Shown: positions 1-7,463, counted from the stretch's first letter. The stretch: DNA of 17,362 nt from ARS1285 sp039796495 (GCA_039796495.1 JBDKJQ010000008.1:1-17362), one strand, 5' to 3'. Notes: generated by a model not told the origin, from the sequence alone. Numbers and translations are program-made.

Positions 1-28
1 ACTCTCTTCTAATCAGCTCTTTTTTCAT
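1..28 (-). CDS. 5' end of a divergent gene (partial, product unknown)
   Basis: Read leftward from an ATG at 28-26, the nine codons to the window edge are open and give MKKELIRRE. A TATA-like stretch at 52-63 on the same strand lies about 30 nt upstream of this ATG, so it looks like the start of a leaderless leftward gene, divergent from psmB. The piece is far too short to identify. The evidence is the start codon, the promoter-like box and the divergent layout only. Confidence 0.35.
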
Positions 29-51
29 TAAAGAACTAAGAATCTCTATCC

Positions 52-63
52 AATTTTATTTAT
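52..63 (-). promoter_or_regulatory. TATA-like box of the divergent leftward gene
   Basis: On the minus strand this reads ATAAATAAAATT and is centred about 30 nt before the ATG at 28. It resembles an archaeal TATA box feeding a leaderless or nearly leaderless transcript. Confidence 0.35.
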
Positions 64-79
64 GTAATCAATAACATAT

Positions 80-105
80 GTCCCTACGACATATGTCTGT
101 GGGAC
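80..105. promoter_or_regulatory. 26-bp dyad between divergent promoters (candidate operator)
   Basis: The segment is symmetric about 92.5. A perfect 10-bp core GACATATGTC (88-97) is flanked at equal 3-bp distances by GTCCC (80-84) and GGGAC (101-105). A second ACATATGT lies at 74-81, 15 bp before the ACATATGT inside the core (89-96). It sits between the leftward TATA box at 52-63 and the psmB TATA-like boxes at 131-140 and 184-194. This is the usual place for an operator shared by two divergent genes. A terminator or a structured RNA end is less likely, because no gene ends here. Confidence 0.45.
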
Positions 106-130
106 GTACAATAAAAACCCCACCCAAAAC

Positions 131-140
131 TTTATAAATA
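131..140 (+). promoter_or_regulatory. Upstream TATA-like box for psmB
   Basis: TTTATAAATA is a strong archaeal TATA match, about 80 nt before the psmB ATG. Used alone it would give a leader of roughly 50 nt. It may be an alternative to the closer box at 184-194. Confidence 0.4.
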
Positions 141-183
141 AAGGAACTATATAGTTTTAATAAATTCTAATAAATTTCAATTA

Positions 184-194
184 GATAAATAAAA
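184..194 (+). promoter_or_regulatory. Proximal TATA-like box for psmB
   Basis: GATAAATAAAA is centred 27 nt before the psmB ATG, the spacing expected for a leaderless transcript. No Shine-Dalgarno sequence precedes the ATG. Confidence 0.5.
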
Positions 195-215
195 CTTATC
201 AGAAGTTTAAAATCA

Positions 216-890
216 ATGGAACAAGAACTCAACCATGCTATACTGAAATCAGGAACAACAATAGTCGGGATAGTATGCAAAGACGGCGTTGTCATGGGAT
301 CTGACCGACAGACAACTGCAGGCAACATTGTCATGAGCAAGAACACGCAGAAGTCAGTTATCATCAACGATTATTTGGTTATATCCGGAACAGGCAATGC
401 ATCTGACATTGAAATGCAAAAAAAAGTTATTGCAGCAGAATTACGATTAAAAGAATTACGGTCAAAAAGGCGGCCGACAGTACGGGAAGCTGCAAATTTG
501 ATTGCAACAATTACCTATCGAAATATACGAAACCCGTCAATGATTCCTTCAATCGTCGGAACACTGGTCGGAGGATTCAACGAGGATGGTTCAACAGAAC
601 TGTACACGGTCGAGCCAGCAGGAACAGCGATGAAAGTGGAAGACTTCGACGCTAATTTCGGCTCAGGTATGCCCTATGTGTTAGGTTTGTTAGAAAGAGA
701 ATACGACAGAAATATGGACACAAAAAAAGGCGTTGACTTGATAACAAGTGCAATAAAATCTTCCACTCAGAGAGATACCGGTAGTGGTTTTGGAATCGAC
801 GTATTCACCATTAAGAAAGAAGGCATCAAGCATGAAGTTGCTCAGGAAATCCGGCCTGATTTCAAGGACAAAATAGGAAACGAACGATAA
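216..890 (+). CDS. psmB: Proteasome subunit beta
   Basis: Catalytic beta subunit of the archaeal 20S proteasome, the N-terminal threonine hydrolase that forms the two inner rings of the barrel and degrades unfolded cytosolic proteins. The 224-aa protein begins with a 13-residue propeptide ending in Ser-Gly. Cleavage there would expose Thr14 as the nucleophile (TTIVG). In mature numbering the conserved Asp17 (GSDRQTT) and Lys33 (NTQK) are at their exact family positions, and the late RDTGSG segment supplies the conserved Asp and Ser. The length is normal for an unfused archaeal beta subunit, so the enzyme should be active after self-processing. No alpha subunit or PAN ATPase is in this window. 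The next gene on the same strand is aCPSF1, an adjacency also seen in methanogens. Expression is probably leaderless. Confidence 0.97.
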   Translation: MEQELNHAILKSGTTIVGIVCKDGVVMGSDRQTTAGNIVMSKNTQKSVIINDYLVISGTGNASDIEMQKKVIAAELRLKELRSKRRPTVREAANLIATITYRNIRNPSMIPSIVGTLVGGFNEDGSTELYTVEPAGTAMKVEDFDANFGSGMPYVLGLLEREYDRNMDTKKGVDLITSAIKSSTQRDTGSGFGIDVFTIKKEGIKHEVAQEIRPDFKDKIGNER

Positions 891-1025
891 TCAGTATCAT
901 ACTAAATAATTTTAAAATTTATTTGAGACAGAGGTGTTTGAATAAATCTAATAAACAATTAAAATGTCAGCCAATAAAAATCACAGATTTTTACACTCGC
1001 CATTTTCAATACAAGGAACAAAAAA

Positions 1026-2912
1026 ATGTCAGACATTCTAAAAGATATACAGAAAAAACTGCCGAAAGTAATCAACAGTGCAAATTTCGAAGGGGCAAAC
1101 ATTGTGCTCTATACCGACGATTTGGAATTTTTCAAGGACAATCAGGGAAAAATTAAAGAGTTAGTCAACGAATTTAAAAAAAGAATTGAACTGAGGGCAG
1201 ATCCGATCCTGTTAAAACCGCAGGAAGAAACAGAAAAAATAATAAGAGAAACAGTGCCCGCAGAAGCTGATCTCACCAACATATTATTTGATCCGCAACG
1301 AAGTATTGTCGTAATCGAAGCAAAACGGCCCGGCCTCGTCATAGGAAAATCAGGATTAATTTTAAAGGAAATAAAAGACAAGTGTTTCTGGATTCCGCAG
1401 ATTCAGCGAAGCCCTGCCATCAAATCAAAGATAACAGAAAATATTCGCGAAGTTCTCTACCAGAATAATAATACACGGAAAAAATTTCTCAATGCTGTTG
1501 GGAAAAAAATCTATAAGGAATGGAATCCTGAAAAGATTGAAGAGTGGATTCGCGTGACAGTATTAGGGTCAGGAAGACAGGTAGGAAGATCATGCTTTTT
1601 ATTGCAGACACCACAGACAAAGGTCTTACTTGATTGTGGAGTAGATGTTGCAGGAAGAGGAAAAGACAAATTCCCCTATTTGGATGCACCGGAATTCAAG
1701 TTAAACGAACTGGACGCCATTATTCTGACGCATGCACATCTTGATCATTGTGGATTGCTTCCCTATCTGTTTAAAATGGGATATCGAGGGCCGATTTATA
1801 TGACTGCACCAACCAGAGATTTGGCAGCACTCATGGCGCTGGATTTTATCGGTGTTGCCTATAAGCAGGCTGCAACGCCGCTCTTCTCCTCAACGGATAT
1901 TAAGGAAATGGTCAAGCATACGATCTGCTTGGATTACAATGAAGTGACCGACATTGCACCGGACATGCGAATAACGTTTTACAATTCAGGTCATGCACTA
2001 GGCGGAGCAATTGTTCACATGAACATCGGCAACGGCGCCCACAATCTGGTGTACACCGGAGATATAAAATATATTCGAACACGATTGCTCGACAAAGCAA
2101 TTTCAAATTTTCCGCGAATGGAAACAATGATACTTGAAGCAACTTACGGCGGAAAAGATAATATTCTTCCTTCACGACGAGAAGCAGAAGATCAGATTGT
2201 AAGCGAGATAAAAAAAACAATTGAAAACGGAGGAAAGGTGTTGATTCCCGAACTAGGATTAGGAAGAGCACAGGAAACAATGCTCATCTTAGAAGAGGCA
2301 ATGCGCACCGATAAATTGCCAAAAATACCGATCTATATTGATGGAATGATTTGGGATATTAATGCAATCCATACTGCATATCCGGATTTTCTCAACAGCA
2401 TGGTGCGAAGAGATATTTTCCAAAATAAAAATCCATTTGTCTCAGATATTTTCCAAAGAGTGGGAAGTGCACAGGAAAGAAAAGCAGTTATCGAAGGCGG
2501 GCCGTGTGTTGTACTCGCAACATCAGGAATGCTCGTCGGAGGAGCATCAGTGGAATATCTAAGAAACTTTGCATCAAGCAAATACAATAAAATTTGTTTT
2601 GTCTGCTACCAAGGAGCAGGTTCATTAGGAAAACAAGTGCAGGAAGGCGCAAAACAGGTGAAGATGAGCAACGAAGGAAAAGAAGAAATAGTTGAGATTA
2701 ACATGGATGTTGTAACCATTGAAGGAATGAGCGCACACGCCGGAAGAAGCGAGCTAATGGAATATGCAAACAGAACACAGCCAAAAGCATCCCGAATAAT
2801 TTTAAACCACGGCGAGCAAAGTAGATGCTTGGATCTTGCATCATCAATTTACAAGTTGCATCATATTGAAACAATTGTCCCACGAAATTTAGAGACGATA
2901 CGGCTACGGTAG
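1026..2912 (+). CDS. fttA: aCPSF1/FttA, KH-domain beta-CASP ribonuclease and transcription termination factor
   Basis: Archaeal homologue of the eukaryotic 3'-end cleavage nuclease CPSF73. The family cleaves nascent RNA at U-rich sites and terminates transcription genome-wide. The N-terminal third holds the KH RNA-binding region, with a GKSG (GxxG) loop at residues 107-110. The metallo-beta-lactamase core has HAHLDH at 236-241, His323 in SGHALGG and Asp346 in YTGD. The beta-CASP signatures follow: Glu371 in LEATYGG, His571 in SAHAGRSEL and His595 in LNHGEQ. All metal ligands appear intact, and 628 aa is a typical full length. The start is the ATG shortly after AAGGAAC, a weak ribosome-binding site. 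The stop codon is 1 bp from the stop of the convergent gene at 2914, so any U-rich termination signal must lie inside that gene's antisense strand. Confidence 0.95.
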   Translation: MSDILKDIQKKLPKVINSANFEGANIVLYTDDLEFFKDNQGKIKELVNEFKKRIELRADPILLKPQEETEKIIRETVPAEADLTNILFDPQRSIVVIEAKRPGLVIGKSGLILKEIKDKCFWIPQIQRSPAIKSKITENIREVLYQNNNTRKKFLNAVGKKIYKEWNPEKIEEWIRVTVLGSGRQVGRSCFLLQTPQTKVLLDCGVDVAGRGKDKFPYLDAPEFKLNELDAIILTHAHLDHCGLLPYLFKMGYRGPIYMTAPTRDLAALMALDFIGVAYKQAATPLFSSTDIKEMVKHTICLDYNEVTDIAPDMRITFYNSGHALGGAIVHMNIGNGAHNLVYTGDIKYIRTRLLDKAISNFPRMETMILEATYGGKDNILPSRREAEDQIVSEIKKTIENGGKVLIPELGLGRAQETMLILEEAMRTDKLPKIPIYIDGMIWDINAIHTAYPDFLNSMVRRDIFQNKNPFVSDIFQRVGSAQERKAVIEGGPCVVLATSGMLVGGASVEYLRNFASSKYNKICFVCYQGAGSLGKQVQEGAKQVKMSNEGKEEIVEINMDVVTIEGMSAHAGRSELMEYANRTQPKASRIILNHGEQSRCLDLASSIYKLHHIETIVPRNLETIRLR

Positions 2913-2913
2913 A

Positions 2914-3423
2914 TTATCTCTTCTCTTCTTTGCTCCATTTAGCAACGAAAGAAAATTTTTCCCCACCATTGTCAGTAGAAGAAGGATAATTCGTCAAAAG
3001 TTCATGACCAATAATCTTTGAAAAAGCTTGGACTAATTCAACACACGGCTGTTCCATTCTAACCACCAAAAAACAATCATTTTCTCTTTTTCTCCATCTC
3101 ATACGAAATCGCGTCCCGTTATATTTCCCATCATAAACCGCAAGGTAAGTACCGTGATCAGTAAAATAATTATCCGCAATCTCTGATGTCTCGTGAGTAA
3201 GAGTAAGATAGCTGAAAGAGCAAGTAAAAGGATTATCAAATAAGGTATACACATCACTCGTATTTCTTTTTTCTTTTTCGTGATCAACAAACGGCAGCGT
3301 CAGCAAAGATTCTTCAAGTCCTCCTTGTACAATTAAATCATTTCTTATAGATTCAAGTGGCCATCGATACATCGCCCGACTATTTGAGTCTCCATTCACC
3401 AATTTTTTAGTCGTCTCAACCAT
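2914..3423 (-). CDS. Hypothetical protein, 169 aa
   Basis: Not recognised. It is a soluble, mixed-charge protein with no signal peptide, membrane segment or cysteine cluster. The C-terminal half (about residues 90-165) alternates hydrophobic and polar residues as in a beta-rich fold and ends in a basic tail. The ATG at 3423 abuts GGAGG with no spacer, too close for normal ribosome binding. A TATA-like box at 3441-3452, centred about 24 nt upstream, suggests leaderless initiation instead. It converges on aCPSF1 with a 1-bp gap and is divergent from the presenilin homologue, so it is probably a single-gene transcript. The open frame and the promoter support a real gene. Confidence 0.65.
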   Translation of the reverse strand: MVETTKKLVNGDSNSRAMYRWPLESIRNDLIVQGGLEESLLTLPFVDHEKEKRNTSDVYTLFDNPFTCSFSYLTLTHETSEIADNYFTDHGTYLAVYDGKYNGTRFRMRWRKRENDCFLVVRMEQPCVELVQAFSKIIGHELLTNYPSSTDNGGEKFSFVAKWSKEEKR

Positions 3424-3440
3424 CCTCCTTCACAGAAAAA

Positions 3441-3452
3441 TTTTTATTTAAA
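3441..3452 (-). promoter_or_regulatory. TATA-like box of the 169-aa gene
   Basis: Minus-strand TTTAAATAAAAA is centred about 24 nt before the ATG at 3423, matching the leaderless spacing seen elsewhere in the window. Confidence 0.45.
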
Positions 3453-3514
3453 GTTAATGATAATGAAGTATAACAATTGGCCGAAATTACAACAATTTAA
3501 AAACTCTTTTGACG

Positions 3515-3524
3515 TTTTTATAAA
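3515..3524 (+). promoter_or_regulatory. TATA-like box of the presenilin homologue
   Basis: TTTTTATAAA lies about 43 nt before the ATG at 3563, which would give a leader of roughly 15-20 nt. GAGGT at 3531-3535 is too far from the start to act as a ribosome-binding site. Confidence 0.4.
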
Positions 3525-3562
3525 ACAATTGAGGTCATCATAACCAGAGATTATCGTATAGC

Positions 3563-4471
3563 ATGAAACATAATCTAAAAATAACAGTCATATTGATCGG
3601 CATGTTTATTATAACACAGCTGATCGGATTATTCGTAGTATCAACCTATATCGACAAAACCCAGTTGCCGTATGGCATGGAGCCTCCGGATGAAGTCAAA
3701 GAAAAACCGCAAGGCATGCAGATTCTGATTGCGTTTGTGTTTGCAATTGCTTTGTTTTTATTACTGATCAAATTAAAAGCTGAGACTTTTATCAGGCTAT
3801 GGTTCTCTGTAGTCACCGTCATTGCCTTAGGCCTTGCATTAAATGCATTCTTCTATATATTGAATATTCCAAATGCCCGTTATCTGGCGCTTGCGCTCGC
3901 ATTGCCATTGACGTACTTCAAAGTATTCAAAAGAAATCTAACCGTTCATAATCTTACCGAACTTTTAATCTATCCTGGAATTGCCGCAGTGTTCATTCCG
4001 TTATTGAATGTGTTGTGGACAATTATAATTCTCCTGGTTATATCACTCTACGACATCTGGGCAGTATGGCATTCGCAGTTCATGCAAAAGCTTGCTCATT
4101 ATCAGATTAATAATCTGAAATTTTTCACTGGTTTTTTCATACCCTACGCAAATAAAAAGCAAAAAGAGAAAATTAAATTACTTAAACAAAAATACACCAA
4201 TGAAAAACAACTGGAGAAACAGCTTAAAAAATCAAAAATAAAGGTCAGCCTGGCAATTTTAGGCGGAGGAGACATAGTATTTCCAATAATAACTGCAGGA
4301 ATTTTCTATAAATATTATTCCCTGTCTTCAGCGCTCATAATAACTGCAAGCGCAACAATCGCATTGTTATATTTGTTCATGATGGCACGAAAAGGAAAAT
4401 TTTATCCTGCCATGCCGTTCCTCACCATCGGCATGTATCTGGGAATGATCGTGAGTTGGATAGTGTTTTAG
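3563..4471 (+). CDS. Presenilin/signal-peptide-peptidase-like intramembrane aspartyl protease (PF06550 type)
   Basis: A polytopic membrane protein of 302 aa with about nine hydrophobic segments (roughly 6-28, 52-70, 77-100, 105-119, 131-148, 149-168, 229-248, 254-274, 283-301). It carries the hallmarks of GxGD proteases: a YD motif in LYDIW with Asp164, GGGD with Asp237, and a C-terminal PAMP at 282-285 in the position of the canonical PAL. The family cleaves transmembrane helices, including leftover signal peptides. A hydrophilic, Lys-rich and probably helical loop (about 195-227) separates the two catalytic helices, as in archaeal presenilin homologues. The third glycine-motif residue and the PAL leucine both differ from the commonest form. 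A signal peptidase is encoded nearby on the other strand, which fits a shared role in secretion clean-up, though they are not in one operon. Confidence 0.85.
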   Translation: MKHNLKITVILIGMFIITQLIGLFVVSTYIDKTQLPYGMEPPDEVKEKPQGMQILIAFVFAIALFLLLIKLKAETFIRLWFSVVTVIALGLALNAFFYILNIPNARYLALALALPLTYFKVFKRNLTVHNLTELLIYPGIAAVFIPLLNVLWTIIILLVISLYDIWAVWHSQFMQKLAHYQINNLKFFTGFFIPYANKKQKEKIKLLKQKYTNEKQLEKQLKKSKIKVSLAILGGGDIVFPIITAGIFYKYYSLSSALIITASATIALLYLFMMARKGKFYPAMPFLTIGMYLGMIVSWIVF

Positions 4472-4482
4472 AATTGTTAAGA

Positions 4483-5409
4483 TTAACTCCTTAAATATTT
4501 CTGTATAAATTTTTTATCTGAGGTTAAAAGATGCAGCTGAAATTCACTTTCTCTTATCATTTCTCTTTCATTGTTAACAATTACTTCATTAGAATCTATA
4601 TCTAACAGATCTTGCAACCTTTTTCTACGTATACTTAGACGCCTTTTTACATTGCCAACAATTTCATCATAAGTACAATGAGGAGAATGCGACAGAGACT
4701 CATCAAGAAAATCAGTTAATATCTCCCTTCTGTTCTCCAGACGATGATCAACTAAGTCGTCAAACATTCTCTTTATTCTTCTTTTAAGGTCTATCTCATA
4801 AGTGTAAACTCTTCTCTTTAATTCTTTTTCTATTTCTCTAAGATTTTCCACTGAAAAGCATTGTGACCAATTAATGCTGGAATAATAATGATAAAAATTA
4901 GTTCTTACTCTATTATCAGCATTATATCTACTCATCTCTCTCGCAATTATTAATGCAGAAAAAATTGCATCCCTTTCTTCAGTTTCCTTATAAGCAATAG
5001 ATTCATCATCATTCATTGCCATAAATACTTCTGTAAAAGCATTCACAAAATATATTGACATTTTTCTTCTGTGACTTAAAATAAAAGGATCACATAAAGG
5101 ACTCTTATCAATTAAAAAATTATAAAAATCAGATAATTCTTTATCTTTTACCTCGTTTACAGAAGCAGTTGCTACTAATCCATTAAAGGTATAATTAAAT
5201 CCTAAAATACGATGAGGAGTAGCTTCATATCGAACAGGCATTTGCATAGCTTTATTAATTGCATAAGCAAGTTTTGAGGGATTTTCATCTAAAGCGGTTA
5301 CTCTTTCAAGATATTTCCACGCCTCCTGCGTTCCAATATATTTTTCCCTTTTTAACTCTTGAATAGTCTGCAATTTTCTTTCCAGACTTGTTCTTTTTTC
5401 AGATTCCAT
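4483..5409 (-). CDS. Hypothetical protein, 308 aa, coupled to signal peptidase
   Basis: Not recognised. It is a soluble, strongly charged, mostly helical protein with no signal peptide or membrane span. Arg/Lys-rich helices around 200-230 and 265-280 look coiled-coil-like. The reading frame could begin at TTG 5415 or GTG 5412. The ATG at 5409 is chosen because it overlaps the upstream stop as TGATG and is preceded at about 6 nt by GGGGTGAT, a good archaeal Shine-Dalgarno sequence. Translation is therefore probably coupled to the signal peptidase gene. The operon suggests a role near secretion, but nothing in the sequence shows it. Its codons are more AT-rich than those of the housekeeping genes, which may point to a lineage-specific or acquired gene. 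Confidence 0.75.
   Translation of the reverse strand: MESEKRTSLERKLQTIQELKREKYIGTQEAWKYLERVTALDENPSKLAYAINKAMQMPVRYEATPHRILGFNYTFNGLVATASVNEVKDKELSDFYNFLIDKSPLCDPFILSHRRKMSIYFVNAFTEVFMAMNDDESIAYKETEERDAIFSALIIAREMSRYNADNRVRTNFYHYYSSINWSQCFSVENLREIEKELKRRVYTYEIDLKRRIKRMFDDLVDHRLENRREILTDFLDESLSHSPHCTYDEIVGNVKRRLSIRRKRLQDLLDIDSNEVIVNNEREMIRESEFQLHLLTSDKKFIQKYLRS
4510..4515 (+). terminator. T6 tract downstream of the presenilin homologue
   Basis: A run of six T about 40 nt after the stop at 4471, without a clear hairpin. This is the simple U-tract form of archaeal terminators. It lies within the 3' end of the convergent 308-aa gene. Confidence 0.3.
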
Positions 5410-5885
5410 CACCAAATCACCCCAACCGTCTTATATTCAATATCGCTAAATCGTATCTTTCCATCTGAAAGGGCATTGTTGTCCCCTTTTGTTATAAAAT
5501 AGACACCGTCGCTATCAAGACCTTTTTCAACAACCCGATGCACTATTAACAAGCCACCTGAGCGAAAGCTAATGATATCTCCCACCTGGATGTCATCTTC
5601 AGACAACGGCTTGACGCGTATACCATTGCTTTTCTCATTCAAAAGCGGTTTCATTGAACCAGTAGGCGCATAATCAGAAACACTTGCATCACGTACATGA
5701 ATAACGATCCTATCATCAAAAATTTCTATCTGATCTTGATGAATAGAATCTGAAGGTGCAGCCAAGGAAGAAAAATTAAAAGAAGAAAAGGGGAATTCAA
5801 AGGCAGAAACAGTGAAAAATAAGAAACTGAAGCTAAATCCCAAGAAAAATAAAAGTGCATACTCCATAATCTGTCCGTTATTCAT
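5409..5885 (-). CDS. Signal peptidase I, His-type (archaeal/ER family, S26B)
   Basis: Membrane serine protease that removes signal peptides from exported proteins. One hydrophobic N-terminal anchor (about 8-30) precedes the catalytic domain. The nucleophile is Ser77 in PTGSMKP. The second box reads IVHRV, with His116 where bacterial enzymes have the general-base lysine, placing it in the Ser-His(-Asp) Sec11/SipW-like group. The GDNN box is at 134-137. At 158 aa it is a short but complete family member without a C-terminal second membrane helix. It is first in a two-gene leftward unit with the 308-aa protein (TGATG overlap). A TATA-like box at 5905-5914 is centred about 25 nt upstream of the ATG. 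Likely substrates in this window are the 898-aa surface protein and perhaps other exported proteins. Confidence 0.88.
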   Translation of the reverse strand: MNNGQIMEYALLFFLGFSFSFLFFTVSAFEFPFSSFNFSSLAAPSDSIHQDQIEIFDDRIVIHVRDASVSDYAPTGSMKPLLNEKSNGIRVKPLSEDDIQVGDIISFRSGGLLIVHRVVEKGLDSDGVYFITKGDNNALSDGKIRFSDIEYKTVGVIW

Positions 5886-5904
5886 GCAGATACATAGAAT
5901 AAGG

Positions 5905-5914
5905 ATTTTTAAAT
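5905..5914 (-). promoter_or_regulatory. TATA box of the signal peptidase unit
   Basis: Minus-strand AAGATTTAAAAAT places ATTTAAAAAT about 25 nt before the ATG at 5885. The same AAGATTTAAAAAT string occurs at the trxB and DUF2073 promoters, so it is probably this organism's BRE/TATA consensus. Confidence 0.5.
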
Positions 5915-5987
5915 CTTAGTTATGTCTTAATCCTTTAGTAACAACATAACAAAAGATTTATAAAGGGCCCTCCCGGATATATTACAA

Positions 5988-5997
5988 CTTAAAAATA
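5988..5997 (+). promoter_or_regulatory. TATA-like box of the orf104-trmB operon
   Basis: CTTAAAAATA is centred 25 nt before the ATG at 6018, fitting leaderless initiation. A stronger-looking TTTATAAA at 5957-5964 could instead start a transcript with a leader of about 30 nt. That leader would carry the palindrome AGGGCCCT (5964-5971) at its promoter. Confidence 0.4.
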
Positions 5998-6017
5998 GTA
6001 AAAATAAGAACAAAAAC

Positions 6018-6332
6018 ATGACCGCAACAATAATCAATTTAGTACAGGAAGACGAAGGAGTAGGAATTACTTTTGATAACCCTGTTGACGCATCTGATGC
6101 ATTTCATATTTTAAAATCACTCCATGCAGTTTCTGGAACAGGATATGTTCCCCCTCAAATTGAAAGTGAAGGGGACACAACAATCTATAGGGTGATGAAC
6201 GGTTCTTTGCAATTTGAGATAAGAATGATCAATAATATTCCGCAACCTCAAAGCAGAAACCATTTTGCTCATGTACCTTCAACTGAAGTGAGTAACCGAT
6301 TAATTAATTATTTTCAGGAGACGCGAAAATGA
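6018..6332 (+). CDS. Hypothetical protein, 104 aa, coupled to TrmB regulator
   Basis: Not recognised. It is a small soluble acidic protein without Cys clusters, signal peptide or membrane span. The pattern of short hydrophobic stretches (residues 2-9, 15-20, 58-73) suggests a compact alpha/beta fold. Its stop overlaps the next start as ATGA, so it is translated together with the TrmB-type regulator. It may be a partner or a co-regulated product of that regulator. It is the first gene of a five-gene rightward unit ending at 8016. Confidence 0.7.
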   Translation: MTATIINLVQEDEGVGITFDNPVDASDAFHILKSLHAVSGTGYVPPQIESEGDTTIYRVMNGSLQFEIRMINNIPQPQSRNHFAHVPSTEVSNRLINYFQETRK

Positions 6333-7198
6333 TAATCAAACAAGAACTGGTCAAACAAATTAAGGATTATTTTGATCTGAATATCTACGAGACAAAAGTC
6401 TGGCTTGCATTGCTAGGAAAAGGCATCGCAAGTGCAGGAGAGATTGCAGAAATTTCAGGCGTTCCAAGAAGCCGAACCTATGATGTATTGGAAAGTCTTG
6501 AAAAACGAGGATTTGCAATGATGAAATTAGGAAAACCAGTAAAATATATTGCAATCAAGCCAAATATTATCATAGAAAAGTTAAAGTCAAAGACAATGAG
6601 GGAATCTGAAGAAAAAATAAAAAGCATTTCTAAACTGAGGGAAACTGACGAATATCATGAACTAGAAACATTATACACAACAGGAATTAAGCCAATAAAA
6701 CAGGAAGATATTTCCGGATCTATCCGAGGGAAATCATCAATCTACAATCACATAAAAGAGTTACTTGAAAATGCATCAAAAGAAGTTATTGTCTGCATGC
6801 CGGTTGCGGAAATCGCGGCAAAATCACGCCTGTTCTCATTAATCTTTGACCGATTGAAAAGGGCGAACATAAAAATAAAAATAGCATTGTCCGGGGATGA
6901 GAAAGAAATTGATAAGCTGAACAAAAAAATGAAGATAAAAGCAAAGTTCATTGCAATAGATTCAAAATTTTTTATCGCTGACAACGAGCAGGTATTATTC
7001 CTTATAGCAAACAGCAATCTTCCCGAAGAGGAAATCGCAATCTGGCTCAACACGCCGTTTTTCACCTCAGCATTGTCCTTTTTGTTTGACAAAGCAGTAC
7101 AAGATGTCAATGGGAACGGAAAAGAGAGCGTTGCAAACGGCAATGGAAAACAGGCAATCGCGCAAGTAAAGCAGATAATCAAAAGCATAAAAATATAA
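6329..7198 (+). CDS. TrmB-family transcriptional regulator
   Basis: DNA-binding regulator of the TrmB family, which controls sugar, redox and other genes in archaea. A winged helix-turn-helix occupies about residues 10-78, with the family-typical AGEIAEISGVPRSRTYDVLESLEKRGF segment, of which GVPRSRTYDVLESL is the recognition helix. A charged helix (about 85-110) leads into an effector-type domain (about 128-250). The C-terminus has a duplicated NGNGK motif (two copies near 262-275), a low-complexity linker before a final helix. It overlaps the 104-aa gene by ATGA, with AGGAG eight nt upstream. Three tiny membrane proteins follow in the same direction. The first starts 24 bp after this gene behind GGGAGGT, so the regulator may control its own membrane-protein operon. 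The effector cannot be read from the sequence. Confidence 0.85.
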   Translation: MIIKQELVKQIKDYFDLNIYETKVWLALLGKGIASAGEIAEISGVPRSRTYDVLESLEKRGFAMMKLGKPVKYIAIKPNIIIEKLKSKTMRESEEKIKSISKLRETDEYHELETLYTTGIKPIKQEDISGSIRGKSSIYNHIKELLENASKEVIVCMPVAEIAAKSRLFSLIFDRLKRANIKIKIALSGDEKEIDKLNKKMKIKAKFIAIDSKFFIADNEQVLFLIANSNLPEEEIAIWLNTPFFTSALSFLFDKAVQDVNGNGKESVANGNGKQAIAQVKQIIKSIKI

Positions 7199-7205
7199 AA
7201 ATAAA

Positions 7206-7212
7206 GGGAGGT
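7206..7212 (+). promoter_or_regulatory. Shine-Dalgarno sequence of the first small membrane protein
   Basis: GGGAGGT, 10 nt before the ATG at 7223, is one of the strongest ribosome-binding sites in the window. It fits an internal operon gene, in contrast to the leaderless first genes. Confidence 0.6.
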
Positions 7213-7222
7213 TTAATATAAG

Positions 7223-7462
7223 ATGACTCAGAAGAGCCTTGATACTAAAAGAATGCCAGAAGAAGAATTTAACAGAAGATGTTTAGAAAACACTCTAGAA
7301 CTTGTTGGAGGGGTAATGTTATTAGTTGGGATGTACTCACTCGTCGCTTATATTCAACATCCAGAAAAATTTGACGCGCCTATTAATGAGGGGAGAGAAA
7401 ATGTGACTACCTATGAAATGCCTCCTTCTCCACCGGTACTTCCAAGATACAGAATGAAATAA
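7223..7462 (+). CDS. Small single-span membrane protein, 79 aa
   Basis: Not recognised. A charged N-terminal segment of about 24 residues precedes one hydrophobic helix (about 25-44, LVGGVMLLVGMYSLVAYI). A polar, proline-rich tail follows and ends in a basic RYRMK. It has no signal-peptide cleavage site and no cysteine pair. A strong GGGAGGT site and its place in the TrmB operon support translation. It is the first of three consecutive single-span proteins of similar size. Confidence 0.65.
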   Translation: MTQKSLDTKRMPEEEFNRRCLENTLELVGGVMLLVGMYSLVAYIQHPEKFDAPINEGRENVTTYEMPPSPPVLPRYRMK

Positions 7463-7463
7463 C

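Noticed and set aside
891..1025. Possible structured RNA between psmB and aCPSF1
   Set aside because: AT-rich without a stable long stem or tRNA/snoRNA signature.
964..1041. Possible 25-codon upstream frame overlapping the aCPSF1 ATG
   Set aside because: It could be a regulatory leader peptide, but it has no ribosome-binding site, and an open frame this short is expected by chance.
923..1156. Rightward 77-aa frame overlapping the aCPSF1 start
   Set aside because: Out of frame with a well-supported nuclease gene, has a random-looking composition and no promoter or homology.
5964..5971. Perfect palindrome AGGGCCCT downstream of a TATA-like box
   Set aside because: Only 8 bp and a single copy. 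It does not resemble the known TrmB operator pattern, so it is not claimed as an operator.
6748..7188. Leftward 146-aa hydrophobic frame
   Set aside because: Antisense shadow of the TrmB regulator's C-terminal half.
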